Positions 36,511-48,300 of a stretch of DNA of 64,000 bases are shown here, piece after piece; positions within the stretch are counted from its first letter, which is position 1, and each line of letters starts with the position of its first letter. The stretch is taken from the NCBI GenBank assembly GCA_026413225.1, contig CM048552.1, positions 211,433,553 through 211,497,552 on the forward strand. The letters are read 5' to 3'. The notes below the pieces were generated by a model. It saw only the letters and a list, made by a program, of their open reading frames with translations, did no database searches and was not told where the DNA came from. The position numbers and the translations under genes are program-made. Origin of the DNA: Otis tarda (Eukaryota > Chordata > Aves > Otidiformes > Otididae).

Positions 36511-37634
36511 ATCAGCAGAAAGGTGATTCTATTGATTGACAGGTGTCAATTCACTACAGATCTCTGCTAGACAGTCTGTGAATTGCTTTGTTTGGTAGGG
36601 TCACCTCCATCAACTTGGCTCTGCCAAAAGCGTGGTCTTCTCGAAAGAGGATAAAAGTCCTGTCCTCGGTTACGCCAATCCCAGTATGCTTTGATGCAGA
36701 CAGTGACTTACTTCATTGGTATTAGAGGGCACTGAAATATTTAGAAGGACCATGTTGTATGAGTACCTTATTAATTTAATCAAGCTGGTTCTTTTTCAAA
36801 CCAAAAAAAAATAAAGGAAAAAAAAAAGATGGTGATGGACTATGAATTTTTACTGTTTAATCTTTTGTAGATAAGTATACCATCTAGCATGACTTCCTCA
36901 GAGTACAATTAAAATTGTTTGCTGGTCTGTATTTTTTAAATTATATTAAAACACTGTGAAATGATATAATATGAAAGCACTGTGAAATAAATTCACAGGA
37001 TCTCAAAGACTGCTGTCACTCTGAAATGCAGCCATTATGCTGTTACAAATTGAGTCTGCCTTATTGATAGATTCAAAATACAGTTAAATTGGGTAGATAG
37101 TAAAAAAAAAAAAAAAACCAACAACAACCAATCTCATCTTGTGTGCACCTATGCCATAAAATCTCTGCAGGTAGTATCTTGGTAGAGCTTCACTGACTTC
37201 TGAGGGACTCAGAAGTTCTTTTAAGGGAGCATGCACCTGATTCCATCTCTATGGCTAATGCTGCTTTTTTGAAATACGCAGTTCACAATACATATGACAG
37301 GATGATAGGGTCAAGGAGATGAAGTGATAGGGAGAGGAAAAAAAGTAGCACAGAAACTTGAGGGAGAGGAAAAGTAGCACAGAAAAATCTGTAACAGCAC
37401 CAAATGAACTGATCTGGTGCCTTTCAACGTAGATGCTGAGATGGAAAATGATCTGAGATGGGCTTAACTCATTAGCTTCTGACACCCATAGGACCCTTCG
37501 CCCCTGCTTGTGCACTGTCTGCCATCTTCCTGAACCTTTGATCTTGTCCCCTGCTTCACTAGAGGCAACCTCCCAGTGTGAGAATGGGTACGTGACACAT
37601 CTACACCTTTAGCACAAATTTATTGAATGAATTG
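36511..37634. other. unique stretch, no gene recognised
   Basis: No gene is recognised. A 16-base A run is at 37102-37117. A perfect inverted repeat with 9-bp arms and a 3-base loop is at 37196-37204 / 37208-37216 (acttctgag / ctcagaagt). Confidence 0.5.
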
Positions 37635-37800
37635 TCATTGCCTCCCTCTGAGGTAAAGATGTACTGTGAAACATTACTTGCATTTGGCTAACTGAGAGGC
37701 AGAGGGACTCTTTAATTTGCCCAGACTCACACTATTAGCAAAGAATCAAATCCTCTAGGCCATGTTCTGAACTGTTCCCTTAACTATGAGCTATTCTTAC
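37635..37800 (-). mobile_element. MIR-like SINE relic
   Basis: The plus strand reads 'ctccctctgaggtaaagatg', 'actgagaggcagaggg', 'atttgcccagactcacac', 'ttagcaaagaatcaaatcc', 'gccatgttctgaac' and 'cccttaacta'. This matches the reverse complement of MIR block by block (gaggaaactgaggcagagag, cttgcccaaggtcacac, tagtaagtggcagag..gaaccc, ctcttaacca). Nearly the full element is represented, at high divergence, as expected for a repeat older than the bird lineage. Confidence 0.75.
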
Positions 37801-38310
37801 CAAAGCTTTTCTCTCCACTCTGCTGTATAGATAGAAGCGCCGCTCCTCTAGGGAGAATGAATCTTGGTATTTAATTTCATACTTTGAACAATTTACTTTA
37901 AAGATTCACTTCTCTGATCATATTCAGCAGCTATAATAAATAGAGGTCCTTGCTAGAACACTGGTTCACGGAAAATATATATATATGCAGTGTCTTAGTT
38001 TTCAAGTAATATAATCGATATTAATTGTTGTACTGTGAAGTAAGATTCATTCTTCACTATGAATGGGATAGAATATGAGTTTCATTAAATCTTCTCTATT
38101 TCAGTGCAATACAACAAAAGCCAAGTTAAACTGCAGCTTTGAGAATTTCTGCAGATGGTACAAATGGAATATATAAGAACTTAGAAAAAAAAAGTCATGT
38201 TTCAAAAGTGTCAAAACATAATTCAACATGTTTAGAGTGTCCTTGTAGAATGACAGAGAGAGAAAAAATATGATCAATTGATTCATGATAGAGATAGAGT
38301 TGAGACCATT
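37801..38310. other. unique stretch, no gene recognised
   Basis: No repeat or gene is recognised other than a short TA run at 37974-37985. Confidence 0.5.
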
Positions 38311-38480
38311 AATTTTACACTTGGCTCTGCCACTGTTTTCTCTGAGTGACTTCTGGCCAAGCCACTTAATTTCACCATGACTCAGTTTCCCAGTTGTAAA
38401 ACAAGGAGTAGCTGTGTGCCTACAGCACCCAGCTGTTGTGAAGATGATTTCTGCAAAGCGCTTGGATAAACGCAGATGCA
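38311..38480 (+). mobile_element. MIR-like SINE relic
   Basis: The order is 'ttggctctgccact', 'ctggccaagccacttaattt', 'atgactcagtttcccagttg', 'taaaacaagg', 'gttgtgaagatgatttctgc' and 'aaagcgcttgga'. This follows MIR from the tRNA-related end through the conserved core (ctctgccactt..gggcaagtcacttaacc..tcagtttcctcatctgtaaaa) to the 3' end (ttgtgaggatt..gtaaagcgcttaga). It is the clearest MIR in the window. A 156-codon minus-strand frame (38101-38571) runs across it and is not credible as a gene. Confidence 0.82.
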
Positions 38481-41400
38481 TAAGAGTCCTGTAAGGTTGG
38501 CAGTGAGCTTTTTGCAGTTTGCCTGAATCGAGGGGAGACAAGATGATATGAAGAACAGAGGTGTTAAACATCCTTCCTGAGGGCTGATTCCATTCTGCTT
38601 CATGTGTTTATGGCACATTCAGATTTGGCAGACTCTAAGGAGTGGAGGGTTTTTTTTAATATCTGAAGTATATTTCTTAGATGGGAGGAAAAACTTCCCA
38701 AACATACAGAGCCACTGACTCACTCACTCGGTGTTTATTTTACTGAATCAATAGTCTAAAATAATGTATTTGGGATATGTGTATTTCTCATCTCTGTTTT
38801 CTTTGGGATACTGTACTAGAGTCCAAGACTTTCTCATGTATTCATTCGCTATGAAATTATTGAACTCTTATGAGATAAAGGTAAAGCCCATGATGGGAAA
38901 CTAGGATTTGCTATAATAAAGAAATGAGAAAGGACAGAAAAAGAGAGAGGGGAAAATAAAGAGAAGGAGAAGAAAGGCACAAAAAGAAAGATGAAGAATA
39001 TTAAAGCTGTGATTGGGAATGTGAAAATACTTTCAAAAATTGGGGTAATTGATAAGGTACATTTGTTATTTGTTTGGATAATGCTTTATTCTTGGACTTT
39101 GCACAGCCTTTCATTGGCAACAGGGGATGACTGACCCTCAGTGTCAGCATGGTTAGTGTTAATGCTATGTCACCTCAGTTCACAGAACCCCAGTACAGAA
39201 ATACTATTTAGCCTTCCCTAACAGTCTGTTTAAAATTACTGGCAAAGAATAATAAGTTCCATGAGCCAATGAAATGTATTGAATTCCACCTCTGTTTCCA
39301 CTTTGGAAGGTGGAGTGAAGCATTCCTGATTAAAATAATATTTTGAACAGTATGATTGGGAAAAACATCTCAGCTGTGAACATTCTGGACTTATAAAAAA
39401 GCCATCAGCCTAGGTTGAGATCTGAAGTACCCACAAACCAAGTAACTGCAACTGAATATGTTAATCTATTCCTTATATTTACAGTATCTCGTTAATCTTT
39501 TCTCCCTATTTACATAGGCAAGAGAACAAATCAAATCATTTGTATTTTGTAGCATATTAGGCATATATTTTTTATTTTGAAACAAAAATTAGCTTTTTTT
39601 TTTTTTCACATTTCTAATTTTCCATTTGTCCTTTTTTGCATACCACCTAGGTGGCTATCATGTCATTTTCTGCTTAGTGAAGATGTAGAGCTCAGTAGTC
39701 TATTCATGGAAATGAGAGACAGCAATGCCTAAATCTCTTCCTCCAGCAGCCTTCTTGTTAGACACTGGGAAATTCTCTCAATCTCCCTTTCAGTGTGTTA
39801 TAATACATTGGATGATCAGAGCTGAAGCCTAGAGGATTACATCCAGAAAAGATTCAGGCACCTAATACCTCTTTTACACTGAATTTTAGTGCTGACATAC
39901 CTTTGAGCCATCCAGAAATCAAATCAAATTACAAGCTGTCTACGCTTCACAAAGGAGAGTGGCACAAGGAAACCTTTTTTAGGAAATTGCACCAAATCTG
40001 AGTTTTCTCTACCTGTTTCAGCACTGTGCCACACCCACAGCAAGAAGTCTATCTTGCACATAAAATAGAGCCAGAAATGCATTGATGTGATTCATAAAAC
40101 CAGAACAGAAACAGGAACTGAGAGCTCCTCTCTCCCACAAGATGTTTATGTCACTGAGTGACATGCTTTACCTCTGGCTGTCCAAAACTTGGTTTTTTTT
40201 CTACCTGTTGATCTACCTTCAGCAGGAAGATGTAATATACCTTCAAAAGCCTTTATATACTCAGAGCACTCTTCAGATCTATGAATTGTGTTTCCTACAA
40301 GCTGAGAAGGTCAATTAACCCAAGTTTTCCACTTGCTGAACCAGGCTGAAGTTGGACATCATCCTTGCTCACCCATTTGTCTACAGCCAAAGAAATAACT
40401 GAGGCGTTTAATATTGGAGACAGTTTTGATATCAAATCTCAATCTCATATTGGCTCAGGTCAGCAGTGACTTGCCCAACAGGCAGGATTTGAAATCTTCC
40501 ATCAGGCTTTCTTTTTGGGTCATGCAAGCTTCTTCTGGCACAAAGTTGTGAAATGTGTTGTTACAGGCTGTACTCTGATTATTTGAGATTTTTTTTTTCT
40601 GTAAGACTTTTAAGATAGATGTAAACTAAGAAAAGTGAATAGCTGAGAAATAGCACAGTTAGCTGTTACTTCTCCTTAGAAAACTTAGATTATTAGTGGT
40701 ATGTGGGTTTTAATGCTCCTTCTTGTGCTGATTACTTTTTTACTTTCAGTCCTAGTAGTCACTGAGATGAAGTACTCAATGAAACACAAAGCCAGAGGAG
40801 TCCTGATTGAAAAACAATGTATTCAACAGGGGGGGAAAGAGAGAGTCAGAAGTTGGTCCTTCCATATGTTGGATGTACTTCTGAATTATCACTGGAAGGA
40901 GAATCGGTCATTTCTATTAAGCCTGCTGACAATGTAGCTAGAGAAGTGCCTGAGTAACTACGGGCCTGCGGCAAGCTGTGTAGTATGAAGTCTGAGCAAA
41001 CACAAAAACAAAGCAAACCTCCAGGAGGTCATCTTAGAAAAATCCAGTGATTAAGAAAACGATTATCAGAAATGAAATACTGACATTACATTGCTCTTGA
41101 AAGCTGGATCAGAAAGGGAGATAGGAGATGTGTTCCTCATATATCAAAAGTATTAAAAAGGATTACCATTGTGACCTGGAGCTCAATACAGTCTTGTCCT
41201 CTAAAATGTGCAGACTCCTGGAAGTTAAACTGAAATGGCATCGGTCTTGTTATTACTTGACCGAGTAAAGAGTCTTTGTGATACTGTCCTTAAAAGAGCA
41301 TGGTATATAAAGGAACATATGGTAAAGATTTCCTCTGAGCTGGATTGGAGTGTGCAGCAGTAATCTGTTGTGTTATAAAGCTGAGTTAGGGACATTCACT

Positions 41401-43156
41401 GAACAACTCTGTGCATGACTCTGTGGATTCAGAATCTGACCTCAACTGGTTAAGAGACACATTAAAAATGGAGTGGGGACCAAACTCTGTTGGTTCATAG
41501 TAAAATGCTTTTTGTTGCTTACCTGTAGCAAGACAAATGCAGCTTCTTTTTCTTGATTTGCAAGGAATTAATGTTGACAGGAAAAGTATCTAAGGCTGAC
41601 TGAATCAAGAGACCAAGGGTCTAAATTCTTTCCTGCATCAAGATCCAGCTGGCAGAAGGTGAAAGCAGGCTGAGAAGGAAGTGTAAGGACAGTGCTTTTG
41701 AAGCACTGTCTGCAAAATTAATATAAAGATTAATGCTGCATATGGTAGCTAGTGTGGCCTCTCAGGAGTATTTTTTGGAGCATGGTCCTATTTTACCCCA
41801 TTTGCCCTCACACGTTCACATGGATTTGGTCCCATGTGGGATACCAGACTTCCTATGCTGATTTTATAATAACTGAAAGTATTTCCCTCTCTTGCCTGTT
41901 CTGAGAATATTTTTATAGAAGTTAAACAAGTGTGTCCGTAATTAAGGTGGGATACAGCCATTAATCTGAAAATTGAATGATATAACAATATTGATATGCA
42001 GTAGATACAACAGAGGTGCTAGTATGTTTGCATGGGGTTGTGGGTTTTATTATTGTTCCAGGTATCTGTAAATACTACTGATACTAAGGCTCAAAACAAA
42101 ATACTCCACAAATGCCACTACATTTTATCAGAACTAAAAAGGAGTTCTGAAAATCACCCTCTTCAGGTGTCCAAGTTTGACTCCTGAAAATTGAGCCAAC
42201 CAAGACCATCAGTGTTTTGAAAATGTAACCTCAAGTAATGCAGTTCTGCTTTTTAAAGTCCAACTGTTTTATCACTCATTGAGACACATCCTCTGTGAGA
42301 GAGGCAGGGTGTAGCAAGGATAAAGCTAAACTGTTCCACACTCCTCGAAAAGTGGGATAGAATTAAACTGAAATCCGTTGTTGGTTCACTGAACCATAGG
42401 AAGACATTCAGCCTTGGGGGATTTTTTTTTTCCCTGTCTGTAGCCACATGAAATGTAAGTATCTTATCTCGTCAGAGGAGATAGAGAGAGAAATGTAACT
42501 CCACGGGATGGTATCTCAGGTTGGACTGAGTGATCGTCTATATGCAGCTATCTCTCTCTATTGGTCAGTTTGGATTAGATTATTTCTCTGATAAGTATTT
42601 TCAAAGACTTTGGGTCTATTGGCTTGAGATGCTGCTGGGGAAGTTTCATAAGCTACCAGGAATATGATTTGCCTCCCCTAACTTCAGATATCTACGGTGT
42701 AGGTGATTTTATGTAAGCTAGTTGACTGAACTCCCTCCAGAGTGAGTCAGGAAAAACAAGATAAGATTCATCTAACTTATTTCAGAAGTTTGTTTTAAGA
42801 TGAGGTGATTCTGATTCTGGAGGTATATTTCCTCTATGCGAAGTCAGAGAAGTACAAAGGAAGCCCAGGTTGGCTAACTCAGATCAAGATATCGACACAT
42901 TGTAGGAGTTTGTGTTTGGGCAAATATTCCTTCTGCATAACCATATCTATGTTCTCTAGATAACAGACTACAATAGCTTCCCTACCTTTACATGCGAAAG
43001 TTAAATAACTTGTAAACTGTGCTTGTTTTGGTAGATCGATAAAGCTGTTATCCCTTGTATAAATGCCTTATCATGTAATTTTTAAATTCATGCTATTTGT
43101 TCAATGGATTGTAACATACCCTTGTGCTGTCATTACGACTCACGTCTGTATTGAAA
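38481..43156. other. unique stretch with a purine tract, no gene recognised
   Basis: No repeat family or exon is recognised. Notable points are a purine-rich tract at 38917-39000, a 17-bp dyad (8-bp arms, one central base) at 40148-40164, and T runs near 39593-39606, 40192-40200 and 42423-42431. A weak CR1-tail resemblance near 42513-42545 (ggttggactgagtgatc) is not strong enough to call. Frames are all below 80 codons. Confidence 0.5.
38917..39000. repeat. purine-rich tract
   Basis: About 85 bases are almost entirely A and G on the plus strand, with only a few scattered pyrimidines. Such tracts can be old simple repeats or A-rich insertions, and can adopt triplex-prone structure. No flanking element is identified. 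Confidence 0.7.
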
Positions 43157-43270
43157 TGTATGTAAGTACACAATACCCACCATACAGGCCCAGCTCTGGT
43201 TTAAAATACAAATTGTATGTAACTACACAATACCCGCCATACAGGCCCAGCTCTGGTTTAAAATACAAAT
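43157..43270. repeat. 57-bp tandem duplication (two copies)
   Basis: Units at 43157-43213 and 43214-43270 are 57 bp each and differ at two positions (taagt/taact and cccacc/cccgcc). A short partial third start (tatatgaa) follows. The unit length is a multiple of three, so a 100-codon plus-strand frame (43063-43365) and a 71-codon minus-strand frame read through both copies. Neither encodes a known domain. The near identity points to a recent duplication. Confidence 0.95.
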
Positions 43271-43552
43271 TATATGAATTCTCTGTGTCACCTTTTTGTA
43301 AAATGGTATTTAAACAGGGTTTTTTTTTTTTAACAATGAGAAATATTCCTAACAAACATCTGTAGCCAGTGTCTCAGAGATATTTCTTCACTGTTTTCAT
43401 GTCAATGTAAAGGGAGAAGAGTTACAATATTTCTTGTAAACAGCACTAACTGTAGAAGAAGGAAACAGAGCTGATTACATCTTCATTTTTTTTTTATTTT
43501 TTCTTCTGCTCTACCAAATGTCAAATATCCAGAATTTTTATAGAAAAGCATC

Positions 43553-43748
43553 TGATGGTGGTGAAAAACTGGAACAGGTTGCCCAGAGAGGTGGGGGATG
43601 TCCCATCCCTGGAAACATTCAAGGCCAGGTTGGACAGGGCTCTGAGCAACCTGATCTGGTTGGAGATGTCCCTGGTTCTTGCAGGGGGGTTGGACTGGAT
43701 AGCCTTTAAAGGTCACTTCCAACCCAAACTGTTCTATGATTCTATGAT
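43553..43748 (+). mobile_element. CR1 LINE 3' tail (avian type)
   Basis: The sequence 'aaaaactggaacaggttgcc', 'gatgtcccatccctggaaac', 'ttggagatgtccctgg' and the closing octamers (ttctatgattctatgat) make this a CR1 3' end of about 195 bp, 5' truncated. The encoded remnant is NRLPREVGDVPSLETFKA. Its 'cttccaacccaaactg' pre-tail puts it with the 19.8-kb copy rather than the 33.1-kb copy. Confidence 0.95.
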
Positions 43749-44990
43749 CTCCAAATGTTCTACTTAGCAAAGTGGCCATCTAAACCAGGGCATTCACTAT
43801 TGCCAGCTTAACGATGGTGGAAAACCATAGGAATGTTTTTTAGATGAGCTATTTTCAGTGTAGTCTATAGAAAACCACATTGGGGTGAAGTTCTGGCTTC
43901 GCAAAAGTGATCTAACCATTACTGAGGTCAACTGGGCCAAAACTTCACCTTCTTCCCCTCTTTCCCTGTCTCTACAATTGAAGAACAATTAATTAATGTG
44001 TTAATTAATGTTTGCTTAGACCTTTGGAGAGGCAGTGTATCACCAAAGTGCTCATTAACTGTAGCAAACGTCAGAACTTGTGTCCCCACTCCTCACCACG
44101 GGAAGCATGGCCATTCTCGCTTTTCGTCCATTGGCTGTAAACCCTGCACCATCCTCCAGGTCATCTGAGTTGTCCAGCAGCAGCACTTCCATCTAATAAA
44201 ATTAATTCTCCTGTGGTAGATATTAATCAAAATCCTCCTGCCACCCTTATTTCAAACCTCAAACACATTTTATTCTGGTTTTGCTACTAATGCTGTAGTG
44301 GGAGGGAGGGATAAGATCAAACTGTGCAGAAAAGGGGCACAAGCAAATCAAATTCTGTAGCAGTGAGTTATAGTTATGGCAGGAAAATGTATTTCTAAAT
44401 GAACTGCAAGTTTAAGTATTAGGCTTTGGCATAAGTATAAGCCTCTGAGGCGTGTTTCTGAACTCATAAGAACAAATCTGTTTGAGGGGGCTGAGGAAGC
44501 CCTTAGCTGGAGCAACGCTGGCGGGAGCTGTACAATGGTGCCAGCATTTCCCCCCGCACCTCCATCTTGTTTGATATTGTGTAGAATCTAGTGACGTATC
44601 TGAGTGAAAAGTACTGGGATGGAGATGACATAGTAAAACAGAAAGAGGGAGAGAGAGCATGTCAAGCTCTTGAGAGTATATAAATATATTATAAAGCTCT
44701 GGAACACTCAATAATTAATCCTGAGCAAGAAGACTCTCTCACTTTCTCTCTCTCTGTTTTTTTTTTTTTTTACTGTGGAAAGAACAACTAAACAAAGGCT
44801 TGGAAATTCCCTTCCCCCACTAAACTCAGTCACTAAAGCGAAAAGGAGTGTAGTTTAACCCATGAGATACACAAAGTTATCTGCTATTTGCTCACACATC
44901 TTTTCCCTCTGTTCCAAACTGTTTCTCCTTTCTTTTGCAGCCTTTTTTACCCCATGACAGGAGACTGACTTGCTTCCTACTTTCTGGTTT
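43749..44990. other. unique stretch, no gene recognised
   Basis: No gene is recognised. It has short GA and CT simple patches (44639-44659 and 44731-44757) followed by a T run to 44772. A polypyrimidine run ending in 'tttcttttgcag' (44928-44940) looks like a plus-strand splice acceptor but has no supported exon. Confidence 0.45.
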
Positions 44991-44999
44991 CCCTCACAC

Positions 45000-45380
45000 T
45001 GCGCTGTGAGGGTTTTAATCAGAATTTCTGGAGCGATCCCAATTGTCACTTGTCCTTGTTTCCTCGTACGGTTTAACCTTCTGCAGAGGCTCTCGCTTTC
45101 AGCAACGTGTGCCGCAGGTGATGTCTGCATCAGCCTTTTTTACTGCTGAACAGTCCAGGTTGTCTCATTTTCTGTTCTCTGTCTTGGGCTTTGCCCTCTT
45201 CATTTAACTGTGAGGTGATAAGGCTGCAGGATGTGTCTTAATGCAGCTGCTCCCAAGGCAGATCCAGACGAGCCGATGCGGTTATGTGACACTGGGAGGT
45301 TTGTCAACTGCGATGCAGCGGCGAGATAGCGGCATTCAGTGTCCCCGGGCCGGCGCTGGCTCCTCTTCTGCTGGTCCGTG
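45000..45380. promoter_or_regulatory. small CpG-enriched patch, possible promoter or enhancer
   Basis: This segment has many more CpG dinucleotides than the AT-rich flanks, about eleven of them within 45240-45380, including 'gtccccgggccggcgctggc' at 45340-45359. In a CpG-depleted genome, local CpG retention suggests an unmethylated regulatory element, but GC-rich repeat remnants can do the same. On the minus strand a 91-codon frame (45130 down to 44855) lies immediately downstream and an 86-codon frame (45596 down to 45336) overlaps it. Neither translation is recognised. No TATA box or other core element is assigned. Confidence 0.3.
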
Positions 45381-46589
45381 CTGACTAACAGGAGATGCAG
45401 ACTTGGTTTTTTTAGAGGTTTGTCTCTTGTGCTGAAATGTAGTAACCCCTTCCCAGGAATTACTGCTTGGGCCTTCTAATTTTCCTCCTATGTCGTTTCT
45501 CAAGTAGCATGCTTGCACACACATGTTTCTGTAGAAAGAGCTGCTGATAGTTTTAATCAAAAGCACAGATAATGGAGCGGCACTGTTAAATGTCAATGCT
45601 TCCTCCTGAAAATAAGCTCCTCTTAATATTGGCAGTGTTTATCATTTCCTTTACGCTAGAAAAATGCCCTGAATGGAGTCCCTCTTATGTTAGGCAACAG
45701 GAATAAAACACAGCCCTTGACCTGAAAAAAAAAAGATCTTTGCAGGCTGAATAAATAAAAGGCAAAAGAGACAGAAGGAACTCCTGCAGAAATGAGCAGA
45801 AAAAGGAATGTTTTTAAATGTCATGTTAGATTTACAACGTTAGTACCTCTCATTTTTGCTCAGTCTTTGTTGAATCTGCCTTTGTATTGTTTGTTCGTGA
45901 GTATATTCTCTTGTGTGTTCTCGGCTGATTCAGGGTTTGGAGGGAAGGCTGAAATCCACTGAGTTATTTTAAGACACAAATTCATGATGGTTAATGGAAA
46001 AGGGGAACTGGGCTTCAATTATTACTCAGTTTTATCTTCAAGATGGCCCTGTGGTATGGCTATGTCAATGTTACATTTGCTAAATAAAAGCCTATGCATC
46101 TGAAGTGGTTTAAATACAACAACACAAACACACACACGCACAAAAAAAAAAAACCAAAAAACAAACAAAAAAAACCAAAAAAAAACCAACTCCAAACTAG
46201 ATTCAAATAACATAAATAAATTTTAAAAAATTAGTTACAAAAATAAAGTAAAATAAAATATAATAAATCCAGAACTGCCTACTATCACTACCCGACACTC
46301 AGAAAAGGAGTTACCACCCTTCTCTTCCATCTCAAATCAGCCATTAGTGATACTGAAAGGCATCCCTTTTTATTTTCCTGCACAACATGAATTTATACAT
46401 AAAGTATGGTAATAACTAAATATTTTCTTATTTTTAGTGATTCTAACACCAACTATAATCATTAGCTTCACAGTCAGGCAATGGAAAAGTAAGTTGAGAA
46501 TAAGCTAATCCACTAATTTATTCAAAACTAATCATAGGATAATGGTATTTATTATTACCTGAGTTATTTCCATAGCTAATTTTTCTGAA
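45381..46589. other. unique stretch with an A-rich simple repeat
   Basis: No gene is recognised. A CA-rich patch (46116-46143) runs into an A-rich (AAAAC)-type stretch at 46142-46190. Further A/T-rich sequence follows to about 46265. Confidence 0.55.
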
Positions 46590-46735
46590 AGAGCATGTGG
46601 TGTAATGATCCCAGGTTTTACTTTGTTCACATCTTTGCCTCATCTTCCTCATCCATAAATCATCTCTAATAACTCTTGCATTTTTTTTTTGTGAAGTACT
46701 TGGAGATTTAGTGATGAGAAGCACTAATAAAACAG
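46590..46735 (+). mobile_element. MIR-like SINE relic (3' half)
   Basis: The order 'ttgcctcatcttcctcatcc', 'ataaatcatctctaataact', then 'tttgtgaagtacttggagat' and 'gatgagaagcactaat' matches the MIR core (gcctcagtttcctcatctgtaaaat..ataat) and a MIR 3' end of the 'tgtgaagcgctttgagat..gatgaaaggcgctat' type. A T run interrupts it near 46681. The 5' part is too diverged to place. Confidence 0.6.
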
Positions 46736-48234
46736 GAGTAATAGGAACAGAGCATAGGAATTAAATTTTTAAAATTCAGAAAAGAATAAAAAATATTGCC
46801 ATTGATTGCTTTACAACAAATCCCTCAGGAAGTAAATGTAGTGTGAAAAAAATTTAAATCACTGAGTTCAAAATTCAACTTTATCAAAAATTGTTATGTC
46901 TGACTGGGGGTATTGGGGTTTTTTTCTCACAGGGGTAGTATGGTCAGCCCTGTAAAATGAGTGGCATTGGTCAAAGAGACTTTGTTAAACCGTGTAATGA
47001 TGCAATTAATGTTTTAAGTGGCATCTTGACTCCACTAACTGTTCAGGACACAGCAAGAGATAGAAAAACAGAGAATTGCTGTAAGTCAGAAAGAGAGCTG
47101 CAACAATGTGTAATCCCTGTTTTACTAACATAAGCTCTTTAGGGATTAGGGATTATTATTATATTTGTGTCTCGTTAAGCTGAGTACCTTGACTGTGCTG
47201 AATAAATAATAAAATAATTAAGAACAACAAGCATCTGAAACATGAAGGAAAGCGGAAAGCATGCGGAAAGTAAAAGTGAGATTGTTTTGTTATTCAGTCG
47301 CATTTACAGTCTCGTGGGAATTGTGAGCTTTTAGGGTTTTCATATATGCAAACTAAAGTGTAAATGTTTGATTTGGTCTACCAAGGATGATTTCCCTAGT
47401 CCTGTGTATTCAGCTGAGCGAATGAATGAAATCAATAAGTGTGAATGTTTGTCAAACTACATTTGGACCTAATGAGAAAGAAAGCTGATCATCATGCTTG
47501 AGAGAGAGACAAGGATGTAGAATCCAAAACATGAGGGAAAAAGAAAGAATTATGTTCTGCTCTGCTTCATACCCAGCCTTTATCACTGCACGATCTGAGT
47601 GCTTTCCAGTAGCGCATTAAGCAGGATGACTAACATCTGTCACATCAAGATCTGTTCTCCCTGTCACTTTTTCCATCACCACCACTCCCCTTGAAAAGTG
47701 GGAGCATTTGATGTGGAGGAGACAGTTTCATTTTGGAAGGTTTTTGGAGGGGGTTTTGTATGCTTTTTTTTTTTCCCCCTCTTTTTTTTTTTCATGCACA
47801 GACAGCTCTCTGTTTAGGTTGGAGAGTGCAGTGGAGTCACATTTGAAATAGAGATAATAAGGTCTGCAGTAATCCTATAGAGGTTTGTTAACCTTCCACA
47901 TATTCATCAGTTCCTGAAGGAAGAATCACAGCAGTGTTACCAACCTGAAAATCCCATCCATAGAGTTGTGCAAGGACTTTGGGGAGACTCCAGGGATGGG
48001 TCAAACCTCGAGGTTCAAACTCAGCCCTTAAGTCCCATAAAAGTCAGGAAGAGTTTTGCTGCAGGAGGAACAGACTGAGGATTTCACAATTTGGCATTGC
48101 TAATGATACCACTGAAAAAACTCCAAGGTTTGTAGATACTGATTCTGTTCTACTCATTTCTCCACAGACGATAGTGCTGATGCTGATTTGAACTGCATTG
48201 GCATTCATGAAGTTATTTTTCATTTTAACACTCA
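46736..48234. other. unique stretch, no gene recognised
   Basis: No repeat family or exon is recognised. The pyrimidine tract at 47764-47792 is two T runs around CCCCCTC. The segment 47140-47360 is repeat-free and could be conserved non-coding sequence. Confidence 0.45.
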
Positions 48235-48300
48235 GATAACTGGGAGCAGGACCAGGACATCTGGGTTTCGGATTTTCCCTGAGATGTGGTTGCTGGAATT
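48235..48300 (+). mobile_element. short tRNA-derived SINE-like (MIR-related) fragment
   Basis: The words 'actgggagcaggaccaggac' and 'atctgggtttcggattttcc' recall the 'ctgggagtcaggac..ctgggttctaattcc' head of MIR-related SINEs in amniotes. Only about 65 bases are alignable by eye, so the call is weak. Confidence 0.35.

Noticed and set aside
38101-38571. Minus-strand frame of 156 codons
   Set aside because: It runs across a MIR-like SINE and unrelated flanks, so it is not a credible gene.
42513-42545. Possible CR1 tail fragment (ggttggactgagtgatc)
   Set aside because: Only one short word resembles CR1 and neither the preceding block nor the octamer tail is present.
44928-44940. Splice-acceptor-like polypyrimidine run followed by ag
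   Set aside because: Such signals are frequent by chance in T-rich DNA and no coding exon follows.
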